IMG/VR virus record: IMGVR_UViG_3300005578_000008
Location: 1 to 40,824 of that record
Reading direction: 5' to 3' (one strand)
DNA from: a virus
Length of the DNA stretch: 40,824 nucleotides
The notes beneath the pieces are model-generated. The model saw only the letters and a program-made list of their open reading frames with translations. It was not told the DNA's origin and ran no database searches. Position 1 is the stretch's first letter, and each line of letters begins with the position of its first letter. Shown here piece after piece: positions 13,453 through 22,123 of this stretch. A program made the translations under genes and the position numbers.

Positions 13453-13596
13453 TGCTGAGTCCTGAGTGCTGTGGATGCAGTGCTGAGTGCTGAGTGCTGA
13501 GTGCTGAGGGGGGAGCGAACGCTGACTCAGGACTCAGGACTCTCAACTCAGGACTTTCTTTCGACTCAGGACTCAGGACTTTGGAACTCAGGACTC
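13451..13596. repeat. Long heptad array, sister of 1135-1360
   Basis: Carries the same GTGCTGTGGATGCA block, GTGCTGA run and TCAACTCAGGACTTTCTTTC segment as the long array at 1135. It ends shortly before the ribosome site of the chaperone gene. Confidence 0.9.
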
Positions 13597-13614
13597 TTCT
13601 CCGAAGGAGAAACG

Positions 13615-14070
13615 ATGTTATTCGAACCGATCGAACTGGAACTCGACAAACCGCGCAAGTACAAACTCAATCTCCGCGGATTGATGCGCGCCGAGAGCGA
13701 AATCAATCGCGTCCGCGGCGCGCAAGTCAACGAGCGGATGGCGATCGATCATCTGATCATTTCCGGGGCGCGAAATTCGCTGATGCAAAACGGCGGCTTT
13801 CCCCTCGATCTTTTTTTCACGCTGGTCTGGGCGGGCCTCGTCGAATGCGATCCGGTACTAAAGCAGGACGATATCCCGGAGCTGGTCGAGGCTTCGCCGC
13901 AAACTCGCAGCAATCTGATGACCGAGATCTGGGAATATTATCTGCGGGTCACGACCAAACCCGACAATAGCGTAGGGGCGCAGCCTGCTGCGCCCGGTGA
14001 GGACGGGAAGGGCGGGGATAGCGACCCTTTGGCGAAACGCCCTGGCTCGACTGGTGGTCTTTTGCAGTAG
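13615..14070 (+). CDS. Tail assembly chaperone, short form (gpG-like)
   Basis: ATG 13615 has GAAGGAGAAACG upstream. The 151-residue product begins MLFEPIELELDKPRKYKLNL, contains a DHLIISGARNSLMQNGG helix region, and lies between tail tube and tape measure genes, the usual chaperone position. Residues of about 120-128 are encoded by an in-frame palindromic repeat (VGAQPAAPG). It is also the N-terminal part of the frameshifted product. The family binds tape measure protein and helps the tube assemble. Confidence 0.75.
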   Translation: MLFEPIELELDKPRKYKLNLRGLMRAESEINRVRGAQVNERMAIDHLIISGARNSLMQNGGFPLDLFFTLVWAGLVECDPVLKQDDIPELVEASPQTRSNLMTEIWEYYLRVTTKPDNSVGAQPAAPGEDGKGGDSDPLAKRPGSTGGLLQ

Positions 14071-14390
14071 TCGAGCTCGGGCTGAGCGACGAGCGATTCT
14101 GGAATCTGACCGTCACGGAATATCTGGCGCTGGTGCGACGCCACGATCAAAAAGAAACACGCGATTACATGCGCGCCGGCGAGATCGCTGCAGCCATTTA
14201 TAACGTCAATCGCGATCCCAAAAGACACGCCGCGCCTTTCCGCTACACAGATATTTTCCCGAGCACCAAGCAGGACGCGGCGCCGGCCGCGGCGAGCGAT
14301 GCACAGGTCGACACGTTTTTCGTCGCCCTGGCCGGCAGCCGGCGAAAGGCGCCGCGAAAGATTAGCCGAGCCGAAATGAGGGCGGCATGA
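13615..14390 (+). CDS. Tail assembly chaperone, -1 frameshift fusion (gpGT-like)
   Basis: The frame one base back is open from 14022 to the TGA at 14388-14390. It encodes GETPWLDWWSFAVVELGLSD and more, a sequence with no start codon of its own near its beginning, so it must be read as an extension. A CCC-TTT-G heptamer at 14025-14031 is in the right phase for -1 slippage. The fusion would have about 258 residues. Lambda gpG/gpGT and many siphophages make both forms in a fixed ratio, the long form recruiting tube subunits. Confidence 0.8.
13972..13995 (-). repeat. Palindromic repeat, reversed, in chaperone gene
   Basis: GTAGGGGCGCAGCCTGCTGC form with a changed centre, in frame upstream of the slippery site. 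Confidence 0.8.
14025..14076 (+). promoter_or_regulatory. Programmed -1 frameshift signal
   Basis: Slippery heptamer CCCTTTG (14025-14031, codons CCT TTG in the zero frame) is followed 13 bases later by an 8-bp stem GCTCGACT (14045-14052)/AGTCGAGC (14069-14076) with a 16-base loop. A small GGCG-AAA-CGCC hairpin overlaps the end of the heptamer. The zero-frame TAG stop is at 14068-14070, inside the stem-loop. Confidence 0.75.
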
Positions 14391-14436
14391 AAGTGCTGAG
14401 TGCTGAGTGCTGAGTGCTGAGGACTGAGGACTGAGT
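14391..14436. repeat. Heptad array ahead of tape measure gene
   Basis: Six GTGCTGA/GGACTGA units in one orientation, then TTAGGAAA and the tape measure ATG. Confidence 0.9.
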
Positions 14437-14443
14437 TAGGAAA

Positions 14444-17392
14444 ATGGCCAACGAGATTAAACAGACCGTCGTCATCGAAGCGCAGCTTTCCAAGATCCAG
14501 CAGGATCTGAAGACCCTGGAAGGCAATTTTCAGTCGAGCTTTTCGAAGATCGAAGGAATTGCCAAATCAGCATTCGGCGCTTTCGGCATTGGGCTTGGCG
14601 TCGGCAGCCTCATCGCCTTCGCCAAAGAAGTCGCCCACGTCGCCGGTACTCTGGAAGATCTCTCGCAGAAGACCGGCGTGTCCTCGCAAACGTTGTCCGC
14701 ACTAAAGCCGATCGCAGAACAGAATAGTTCCTCGATCGAAGATTTCGCCAATGGCATTACCCGTCTGATTCGGAGCCTCGTCGATTCCGGCTCGGCGGGC
14801 GACAAGGCGCGGCAAAAACTCGGCGAGCTGGGCTTTTCCTTTCAGCAGCTGAAGCAATTCACCGCCGATCCGGAAAAGTTCATCGGCCAATTTGCTGAGA
14901 AACTCGCCGCGATCGATAACCCGGCGAAGCGCGCTTCGGTCGCGTTCGATGTCATGGGGAAGCAGGGCGCCAATCTTATTCCCACGTTCCTGCGCATCGC
15001 TGAGCTGACAAAGGAACTCGGCGGTTTTGACAAGATCAAGATTCAGGGCATCGACGATGCGACGATCCGAAGCCTCAAGCAGTTTGACGATTCGCTCAAT
15101 TCGATCAAGAACACGCTGATTCGCTTTGCCGCGCTACCACTGTCGGAGATCGCCAAGTTTTTCCGCGCGATTACCGGCACGACCAGCAGTGAAGACCGCG
15201 TCGGTCAGCTCAATGCCCAGCTCGAGGCGCTGCAAAAAAGTGCGCAAAACCAGATCGCGCGCTTGCCGCGCGCGCAGCAGGAAACCTTCAATACCGCAAA
15301 GCCCAATCTCGCCGAAGCGCCGGTAGGCCTCAAAAACACTTTCGATCAGATCGCCGCGCTCACCAAACAGCGCGACGCCATCCAGGGCGTCATCGACGCT
15401 CTCAACAAAAAACCCGGCGAGGCCGACATTGTCAGCGATAAGGCGGTCGCCAAAGCGACCGAAGCGGCGGAAAATTTCAGTGAGTCGATTGAAAAAGAAA
15501 TCGTCAAGCTCAGGGAACAAAACATCACGTTTTTCCAGGGGGCCGATGCTGCGAAGGCGTTCGCGATTGGCCAGGACCTTGCGCTCGCCAAGCAAAAGCT
15601 CTTGCACCAGCTTCTCGCCGAAGGCGTTGGGGAAGAACCGGCCAATAAAGCGATCGCGCAGGCGTTCTCCGGCATCGACGTTGCCGAACTCGCGGCCAAG
15701 ATCAAACTCGCGCGCGAGCAGTTTACCGGGCTGGCGGAGGTTGCGGCACAAGACCCCGACTTTTTACAGCGCATATTCGATACCAAGCAGGCGGACGAAC
15801 TCAACGATAAGCTCAAGGCGGTCATCACTCGATTAGGCGAAGCGCAGGCTGCGGCGCCGACCGGCGTTCTTCTGGATTTCAACACCAGAGCCATCGAGGG
15901 CGAGCTTAAAAAGGCCCAGGACGAGAGCAAAGCCTTCGGCGAAATATTCGGCGGCGCGTTTGACCAGGCAGGGAAGGATGCGGCGGATTTAAAAACAGAG
16001 ATCGAAAAGCTCGTCCGCGAACTGAAGCTCGCGCCCACAGACGCAAAGATTATAGCCGTCAAAGCTAAGCTCGATCAGAGAACCGTCGATCAAGTCAGCG
16101 ACGATCTGAAAAAACAGATCGCGGACATTCAACAGCGCGGCGCTTTGTTCGGACCCTCTGAGGTCAACGTCTCGGCGGAGATCGCCCAGGCCGAGCGCGC
16201 CGCTTTCGCGAAGCTCCAGGCGCTGCGCACCCAGGCAGGCAACAACGCGGCGGGCGCGCTGGTGCCGCGCATTAAAGGCAACGACATTCGGGGCATAGTC
16301 GACGAGCTGGACAACGCGCAGGAAGAATCGCGCAAGCTCGCCGACCTGCTCGGCGGCGCGTTCGACGCCCCGGCCGCGGCCGTCGATAATCTCACCGCAG
16401 CAATCAAGCGGCTGTCAAAGGGCACCGACGAAGCCGATCCGGCGCTCCAGCGATTAAAGGCTCAGCTCGAGGACGCCAAAGCCGCGCAGCGTTTCAGCGA
16501 GGCTTTCGAAGGCGCGGCGCAGTCGTTCAGCAGTTTTCTCGATGATCTCGGCGGCGGGACCAAGCTCAAAGACGCGCTCAAGAATCTTGGAAATAATATC
16601 CGGCGCGCGCTCAACGACGCCTTTATCACCAAGCCGCTCAACGACTTGATCAAAGCGCAGTCGAATAAAATCTTCGGCGATATATTTCCCGGATCCAAGA
16701 TCGCCAAGAATCTCCCCGGCGCCGGCTCGCCGGTCGATCAGGCCGCGATCGCGGGCATTCAGTCACAGATCACGGCGGGCACGACTGCCATCGAGGCGGC
16801 GGGCACGGCGGCCGACACGGCGATCACCACGACGGGAACGACCGCGCAGACGTCCATCGAAACCATTCAGGCAGTCGCCATCGAAGCCATTCAGGCGGCG
16901 GCCGCCGCTGCTCAGGCCGACGGAGTCGCACGCAGCGGCAGTTCTCTCTTCGGGCTTTTTGGATCGACCGCGACCGGCAGCTCTCTCGGCACCGCGCAGG
17001 CATCACTCGGCTCTGATCCATACGCCGGATTGAGCGCAGGACTGGCGGGCGGATTTCATCGCGGCGGGCTGATCACAGGGGGCCTCGAGCACGCGACCTT
17101 CAAACGCGCGCTGGTCATGCACAGCGGCGGCGAAGTTCCGATCATCGGGCAGTCGGGCGAATTCATGATGAATCGCTGGTCGAGCACGCAGATCGGCAAG
17201 CCGGCGCTCGACTACATGAACGAGACCGGCAAGATTCCGCCGGTCGCGACGATCAGCCGGCCGTCGAACGAACGCAGCGGCTCGATCATCGTCAATCTCA
17301 ACGGCGGGCAGAATTTCGCCGAACGCCGATCGGTCGGACAGATCACTGAACGGCTCGGGCGCACGGTGAAAAACGCCAGCCGAAATATGTGA
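14444..17392 (+). CDS. Tail tape measure protein
   Basis: 982 residues, the longest gene here. The N-terminus has QTVVIEAQLSKIQQDLKTLE and a hydrophobic stretch AFGAFGIGLGVGSLIAFAKE. Long helical, Lys/Glu/Ala-rich stretches follow; one unit (EGELKKAQDESKAFGEIFGG and IVDELDNAQEESRKLADLLG) occurs twice about 140 residues apart. The C-terminus GGFHRGGLITGG-HSGGEVPIIGQSGEF is typical of tape measure ends. It sets tail length and is ejected at infection. At about 1.5 angstrom per residue it predicts a tail near 147 nm. No repeat-array insertion is present. Confidence 0.9.
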   Translation: MANEIKQTVVIEAQLSKIQQDLKTLEGNFQSSFSKIEGIAKSAFGAFGIGLGVGSLIAFAKEVAHVAGTLEDLSQKTGVSSQTLSALKPIAEQNSSSIEDFANGITRLIRSLVDSGSAGDKARQKLGELGFSFQQLKQFTADPEKFIGQFAEKLAAIDNPAKRASVAFDVMGKQGANLIPTFLRIAELTKELGGFDKIKIQGIDDATIRSLKQFDDSLNSIKNTLIRFAALPLSEIAKFFRAITGTTSSEDRVGQLNAQLEALQKSAQNQIARLPRAQQETFNTAKPNLAEAPVGLKNTFDQIAALTKQRDAIQGVIDALNKKPGEADIVSDKAVAKATEAAENFSESIEKEIVKLREQNITFFQGADAAKAFAIGQDLALAKQKLLHQLLAEGVGEEPANKAIAQAFSGIDVAELAAKIKLAREQFTGLAEVAAQDPDFLQRIFDTKQADELNDKLKAVITRLGEAQAAAPTGVLLDFNTRAIEGELKKAQDESKAFGEIFGGAFDQAGKDAADLKTEIEKLVRELKLAPTDAKIIAVKAKLDQRTVDQVSDDLKKQIADIQQRGALFGPSEVNVSAEIAQAERAAFAKLQALRTQAGNNAAGALVPRIKGNDIRGIVDELDNAQEESRKLADLLGGAFDAPAAAVDNLTAAIKRLSKGTDEADPALQRLKAQLEDAKAAQRFSEAFEGAAQSFSSFLDDLGGGTKLKDALKNLGNNIRRALNDAFITKPLNDLIKAQSNKIFGDIFPGSKIAKNLPGAGSPVDQAAIAGIQSQITAGTTAIEAAGTAADTAITTTGTTAQTSIETIQAVAIEAIQAAAAAAQADGVARSGSSLFGLFGSTATGSSLGTAQASLGSDPYAGLSAGLAGGFHRGGLITGGLEHATFKRALVMHSGGEVPIIGQSGEFMMNRWSSTQIGKPALDYMNETGKIPPVATISRPSNERSGSIIVNLNGGQNFAERRSVGQITERLGRTVKNASRNM

Positions 17393-17400
17393 AAGATGTT

Positions 17401-17500
17401 GAACCACAGAGACACGGAGGGCACAGAGGAAAAGAATCTGGATTCCCGCTTTCGCGGGAATGACGAAACCCTCTGTGATCTCAGCGCCTCCGTGGTGATT
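17401..17500. repeat. TTCACCAC-type inverted repeat enclosing an ATTCCCGC palindrome
   Basis: Left arm GAACCACAGAGACACGGAGG, palindrome 17438-17464, right arm ending GCCTCCGTGGTGATT. Same nesting as at 2917-3025. Confidence 0.85.
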
Positions 17501-17517
17501 TAGATTTTTGGATTTCA

Positions 17518-18681
17518 ATGTTTTTAGAATCACCGAGATTTCCTACCGACTTGAGCTTTCAGAAACCCGGTGGCCCGGGCTTTAACGTCGACGTGCAGGT
17601 GCTCGAAAGCGGTCATGAACAACGCAATCAGTTCTGGCCGGAATCGCGCCGCGAATTCGAGATCGGTTATGGTATGCGCACCGTAGACCAGGTGACAGCC
17701 GTCCTGGATTTTTTCGAAAGCGTCGGCGGCATGGAGCACGGCTTTCGTCTGCGCGACTGGCGCGCGTACAAAAGCCGTCGGATCAGCTTCGCCGGGCCCG
17801 AGGGCGAGACCCAGGACCCGATCGCGGCGACCGATCAGGTGATCAGCGTCGACGCGACGACCGAGGATGCCTTTCAACTCATTTACACCGCGCGCAAAGG
17901 GCTCCTCGCGCGCCGCCACACGATCACCAAGCCCGTCGACGGCACCGTCGCGATCGCGATCGGGGGCATCACGATCCCGACCAATCGCTATGATCTGCTG
18001 TACGTCCCGGAACGCCTCGCGCGCGAGGGACACGAAACCACCGGCCGGGTCACGCTCGCCGCCAATATTCAGAAAACCATTGCCGCGATCACGCAGGCCT
18101 CGAGCGCGGTCGTGACGACCAGCACTAGTCACGGTCTCTCGCTGAACGATTCGGTTCACTTCGGGAGCGATGTCGGCGGCATGACGCAGATCCGCGGCCT
18201 GCGCGGCCTGATCACGAACGTCGGCAGCTCGACGACGTTTACCGTCGCGATCAATTCGAGCGCCTTCAGCGCGTTCACTTCGGGCGGGACGATCAACACG
18301 CGCCGGCAGAGCTACGCGAAGGCGCTTTCGATCGCGGCGCTCGCGAAGAGTCCATTCGCCACGGTGACCACGGGAGCCGCGCATGGCCTTAGCGAGGGCG
18401 ACGTCGGCGTGTTCTCCGGTGTGTCGGGCATGACCGAGATCAACACACTCAGCGCGAGCGTGCGCCAGGTCTTGAGCGCGACCACGTTTCGGATCGATCT
18501 CACGACCTATGACTTTTCCACCTATAGCGGCGGCGGGACGTTCACGGTCGCCGAGCGCGTGAGCGCCGGTTACGTTTACGATCTGCCGGTGCGCTTCAAT
18601 TCGAATTCTTTCCCCATGAGCTTTGCGGCCTGGGAAGCGGGCGAGGTATCGCTGCCGGTCGTGGAATTAAGGTTGGTATGA
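17518..18681 (+). CDS. DUF2460 baseplate protein with two inserted FCCH-like domains
   Basis: The ends match DUF2460 (TIGR02217, GTA gp12 type): N-terminal FPTDLSFQKPGGPGF, REFEIGYGMRTVDQVTAVLDFF and GFRLRDW, and C-terminal VRFNSNSFPMSF-WEAGEVSLPVVELRL. Residues of about 185-255 and 265-345 are two copies of a small beta domain (VVTTSTSHGLSLNDSVHF..GMTQIRGL and VTTGAAHGLSEGDVGVF..GMTEINTL), the pattern databases call ubiquitin-activating E1 FCCH-like in phage proteins. The protein lies at the distal tail end; the inserted domains may decorate the baseplate or bind glycans (inference). Confidence 0.8.
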   Translation: MFLESPRFPTDLSFQKPGGPGFNVDVQVLESGHEQRNQFWPESRREFEIGYGMRTVDQVTAVLDFFESVGGMEHGFRLRDWRAYKSRRISFAGPEGETQDPIAATDQVISVDATTEDAFQLIYTARKGLLARRHTITKPVDGTVAIAIGGITIPTNRYDLLYVPERLAREGHETTGRVTLAANIQKTIAAITQASSAVVTTSTSHGLSLNDSVHFGSDVGGMTQIRGLRGLITNVGSSTTFTVAINSSAFSAFTSGGTINTRRQSYAKALSIAALAKSPFATVTTGAAHGLSEGDVGVFSGVSGMTEINTLSASVRQVLSATTFRIDLTTYDFSTYSGGGTFTVAERVSAGYVYDLPVRFNSNSFPMSFAAWEAGEVSLPVVELRLV

Positions 18682-18691
18682 AGATGATGAT

Positions 18692-18753
18692 CAGTCCTGA
18701 GTTCCGAGTCCTGAGTCCTGACTCTCAGCACTCAGCACTCAGCACTCAGGACT
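18692..18753. repeat. Heptad hairpin between baseplate genes
   Basis: GTCCTGA/GTTCCGA left arm and CTCAGCA right arm; followed directly by a TTCACCAC arm. Confidence 0.9.
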
Positions 18754-18756
18754 ATT

Positions 18757-18786
18757 TTCACCACGAAGACACGAAGGACACGAAGA
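18757..18786. repeat. Solitary TTCACCAC arm
   Basis: TTCACCACGAAGACACGAAG followed by GACACGAAGAT, without the inverted partner. Ends four bases before the next ATG. Confidence 0.8.
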
Positions 18787-18790
18787 TCCG

Positions 18791-19153
18791 ATGAAAACCA
18801 CGAGCGCGCCGCTGGCCCGGCATATCGATCAGGAGACGACGACGCTCGTCATGTGCGCGAAGCTCATCTTGACGAAATATCAACCGCAGATCCTGCGCAT
18901 TACGCAGAGCAATCCCGTGCTAATCGAAACCGTCTGGGCGCACGGCTACGTCGACGGCGATACCGTGCAGATCTTCGGCGTGCGCGGCATGACGGCGCTC
19001 AATCGGCAATTTTTCACGATCCTGCGCGTCAATGATTTTCTCTTTCAGATCGACGTCGACGGCACCGTGCTGCCGGTTTACGAGGGCAAGGGCGAGGCGC
19101 GCAAGGTGCTCGCGTTCACCGAATTCGTGCGCGATCTCACTTTGGATTTTTGA
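18791..19153 (+). CDS. N-terminal part of a split DUF2163 baseplate protein
   Basis: The start MKTTSAPLARHIDQETTTLVMC-type sequence and the end VLAFTEFVRDLTLDF match the first 60 or so residues of DUF2163 (TIGR02218, GTA gp13 type), where the sequence normally continues directly into the next strand. Between them is one FCCH-like domain (VWAHGYVDGDTVQIFGVRGM). The stop TGA follows a T5 run and overlaps the next ATG (TGATG), and the rest of DUF2163 is found in the next gene. The two chains presumably associate, or are joined by frameshifting. Confidence 0.7.
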   Translation: MKTTSAPLARHIDQETTTLVMCAKLILTKYQPQILRITQSNPVLIETVWAHGYVDGDTVQIFGVRGMTALNRQFFTILRVNDFLFQIDVDGTVLPVYEGKGEARKVLAFTEFVRDLTLDF

Positions 19154-22065
19154 TGACGACCTACTATCTCGCCAAAACGGGCAGCGACTCGAACAACGGG
19201 CTTTCGCTCGCGGCGCCGTTTTTGACCTTGGCGCACGCGGCAGCGGCGATGTCTTCCGGCGATCAACTGCTGATCCGCGCCGGCACGTGGACCGAGGATG
19301 ACATTATCTTACCGAGCGGATCATCCTGGGCCGCCGCGACGACGGTGCAAAACTATAACGGCGAAACCGTGATCTTCCGGCCGGGCTCCAACAGCACGTT
19401 CGATCTCGGCCGATCGGCGCCGCACAGCTACATCATTTTCGACGGCACGGACGTCGACAATCGTGGTCTGATTTTCGACGGCAGCGACATACACGTGGAC
19501 GCCCTGATCGGCATGAATCAGGGAAGTCATCACATCCGCCATATTCGCTGCGAAATCCGCAATGCCCCGCTGAACGGATTTCAATTTGCCTGGGGAAATA
19601 ACAACGGACTCAGCTCCGATTTTAACGAGATCCTTTACTGCGAGATCCATCACTGCGGATCGTATCGCTATGTGACCCTGGCGAGCGGCGCCGCCGGCGT
19701 CGATTACGATCAATTCATCGGCTTCGGCGAGGGAACCGGACACGCGATTTATTGCACGACGTCGTTCAATACGATCGACCACAACGTCATCCATCACAAC
19801 GGCGAATACGCGGTGCATCAATACAGCTTCGATCATCCGATGAGCGCCAATCTGGTGAGCTTCAATGTTTGCTATGAGAACAATCAGGACACGTCTCGCT
19901 ATGGGCACCGAAACGGCGGCGCGATCATCGTCACCGGAGTTGGCAGCGTCGCTCTCAGAAACGTCTGCTATTTGAACGACAACGGCATCGACGTCGGCGC
20001 GGGATACGGCGGCGCGGTCAACTGCAAGGTTTTGTTCAACACGCTGTACTCGAACAACGGCGACGGCGACGGTCACGCGCTCCAGGTCAATCCAAGCGCC
20101 TCGGGCACGCTGGTGATCGGCAATCTGATCCGCGGCACGCACGACGGCGGCGATATCGTCAATCTTGGATCCTCTTCGCTGATCCAAAACAATTGGCTAT
20201 CGAGCGATGCCGATCCGAAATTCGTCGATGCCGGCGGCGGCGATTTTCATCTCGAGTCCGACAGCCCGTGCATCAACGCCGCGCCGATCACAAATTCGGT
20301 CGCCTATACCGGCGCGGCGCCCGATTTCGGCGCGTATGAATTCGGCGGCGAGGATCTGCCCATCGTCGACGTCACGATCACGCCGAACCCGATCCCGCCG
20401 GGCGGCTCCGGAACCGTCGACTATGACAGCGACGGCGACAGCGTCGACATTCCGGGCGTCGGCACGGGGCTGCCGCCGTCGGGATCCTTCGTGATCACGC
20501 CGAGCATTGCGCAGACGCTGACGATCATCGCTTACAACGTGAACGGTTCGGTCCAGGTCGAGCACGCGGTCGGCGTTTTTTCTTCGGGCCTGCTCTACAA
20601 AGCGGCGATCGGCTACATGCCGCGCTCGATCAAAGCCGGCGCCGATCTCTCCGTCGACAACATGGAAATCGTCGGCCTGATGCCGAACAAAGTGAAAGCG
20701 CTGGCGCAGGGGCTTTTGCTCGAAGGATTGAGCGACGAGGACCTCGATGTCGGCCGCTTCGATCACGCGCGCATCGAGCTGTTCTATGTCAATCACCAGG
20801 ACCCGGCCGCTGGGCGAATCATTCTTCCCGGCAGCGGCAACATCGGCGAGATCAAGCTGCGCCGCGGCACGCATGAAACCGAATTCCGCGGGCTGACGAT
20901 TTTTCTGCAGCAGACCTTTGGCGATGTTTACTCCAAGATCTGCCGCGCGCGCCTGGGCGACGATATCAACGACTATCGGATCGCCGGCTTCGGCTGCCAC
21001 GTGCGGCTCGATCCGCCGTTCTGGCGGCCGGAAACAAGCTACACCGTGCGCCAGCCCTACGACGCCGCGACCGGCTCGGTGATCAAGCCCAACATTTACA
21101 ACGGCCGGCATTTTGTCTGCGTGACCGCGGGAATTTCGTTATCCATCGAGCCCACGTGGAATTTTCAGATCGACGGCCTCACCAATGACGGCGTCGTGGT
21201 TTGGAAAACCGTTCAGGCGCTGACGGTTTTCGGCGCGGTGACGGCGGTGAAAGACACGCGCTTTTTCAGCGACGCATCGCGCAGCGAACCGCCGACCAGC
21301 GGCACGGGCGTCAACAGCGGCACCGCGCAGTATGCGATCCGCGACGCCAACGTCGCCGGCGGTTATTTCGAGCTCGACGGCGATCTGGTGAGCTATTTTC
21401 TGATCGGCAACACTTTCACGGTGACGGGATCGATCGCCAATGACGCGAGCTACACCGTGACCAATGCGCTTCTCTCCAGCGGCAACACGCGGATTTTTGT
21501 CGGCAGCATTCCGGACACGCGCGCGGGCGGCTTTATCACCGCGCCGTTCGCGGTGGCGACGGGATTTTTCACCTTCGGCAAATTGACTTTTTTGACCGGC
21601 GCGAACATCGGCATCAGCAAGGAAGTGAAGGACTTCCGCTTGAGCGTCTATGCGCTGATCGACGTCGACAGCGGGACGAATCTCTTTGTGCTCGACGGCG
21701 ATCAGAGCGATTTTTTTTCGGTCGGGCAGCGCTTCGCCGTGGCGGGATCCACGGGCAACGACGGCGCATACGATATCAGCGCGGTCTCGTACAATTCCGG
21801 CGCCGATCAGACCGAGATCACCGTTTCTCAGACGATCGCCGATGACACGGTCGACGGTTCGGTCCTGGCCGGGCCGGGCGAGTTCGAGATGTTCGAGCGT
21901 TTCCCGTTCACGATCGAGGTCGGCGACGAATACATGGTGCAGGCGGGCTGCGATCTCTCGAAAGAAATCTGCAAAGCGAAGTTCGATAACATTTATAATC
22001 GGCGCGCCGAGGACGAGATCCCCGGGACCGACGTCGCGCTGCTATTCCCGGATCGACAAGTATAG
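19153..22065 (+). CDS. Beta-helix domain fused to the C-terminal part of DUF2163
   Basis: 970 residues from ATG 19153. Residues 1-400 are a right-handed parallel beta-helix: YYLAKTGSDSNNGLSLAAPF at the start, GDQLLIRAGTW, then turns such as HNVIHHNGEYAVHQY and NDNGIDVGAGYGG, the plan of phage depolymerases and pectate-lyase-like proteins. DUF2163 resumes near 475 (LLYKAAIGYMPRSIKAGADLSVDN) and ends with FPFTIEVGDEYMVQAGCDLS-type sequence and DNIYNRRAEDEIPG. A W-rich module and two FCCH-like domains interrupt it. It probably sits at the tail tip and may recognise or cleave surface polysaccharide; catalytic residues cannot be assigned. Confidence 0.75.
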   Translation: MTTYYLAKTGSDSNNGLSLAAPFLTLAHAAAAMSSGDQLLIRAGTWTEDDIILPSGSSWAAATTVQNYNGETVIFRPGSNSTFDLGRSAPHSYIIFDGTDVDNRGLIFDGSDIHVDALIGMNQGSHHIRHIRCEIRNAPLNGFQFAWGNNNGLSSDFNEILYCEIHHCGSYRYVTLASGAAGVDYDQFIGFGEGTGHAIYCTTSFNTIDHNVIHHNGEYAVHQYSFDHPMSANLVSFNVCYENNQDTSRYGHRNGGAIIVTGVGSVALRNVCYLNDNGIDVGAGYGGAVNCKVLFNTLYSNNGDGDGHALQVNPSASGTLVIGNLIRGTHDGGDIVNLGSSSLIQNNWLSSDADPKFVDAGGGDFHLESDSPCINAAPITNSVAYTGAAPDFGAYEFGGEDLPIVDVTITPNPIPPGGSGTVDYDSDGDSVDIPGVGTGLPPSGSFVITPSIAQTLTIIAYNVNGSVQVEHAVGVFSSGLLYKAAIGYMPRSIKAGADLSVDNMEIVGLMPNKVKALAQGLLLEGLSDEDLDVGRFDHARIELFYVNHQDPAAGRIILPGSGNIGEIKLRRGTHETEFRGLTIFLQQTFGDVYSKICRARLGDDINDYRIAGFGCHVRLDPPFWRPETSYTVRQPYDAATGSVIKPNIYNGRHFVCVTAGISLSIEPTWNFQIDGLTNDGVVVWKTVQALTVFGAVTAVKDTRFFSDASRSEPPTSGTGVNSGTAQYAIRDANVAGGYFELDGDLVSYFLIGNTFTVTGSIANDASYTVTNALLSSGNTRIFVGSIPDTRAGGFITAPFAVATGFFTFGKLTFLTGANIGISKEVKDFRLSVYALIDVDSGTNLFVLDGDQSDFFSVGQRFAVAGSTGNDGAYDISAVSYNSGADQTEITVSQTIADDTVDGSVLAGPGEFEMFERFPFTIEVGDEYMVQAGCDLSKEICKAKFDNIYNRRAEDEIPGTDVALLFPDRQV

Positions 22066-22069
22066 CCGG

Positions 22070-22100
22070 AGTGCTGAGTGCTGAGGACTGAGTGCTGAGA
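22070..22100. repeat. Heptad array
   Basis: Four GTGCTGA/GGACTGA units in one orientation. Confidence 0.9.
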
Positions 22101-22123
22101 AAGATTAGAGCCGATTGCTGTTT

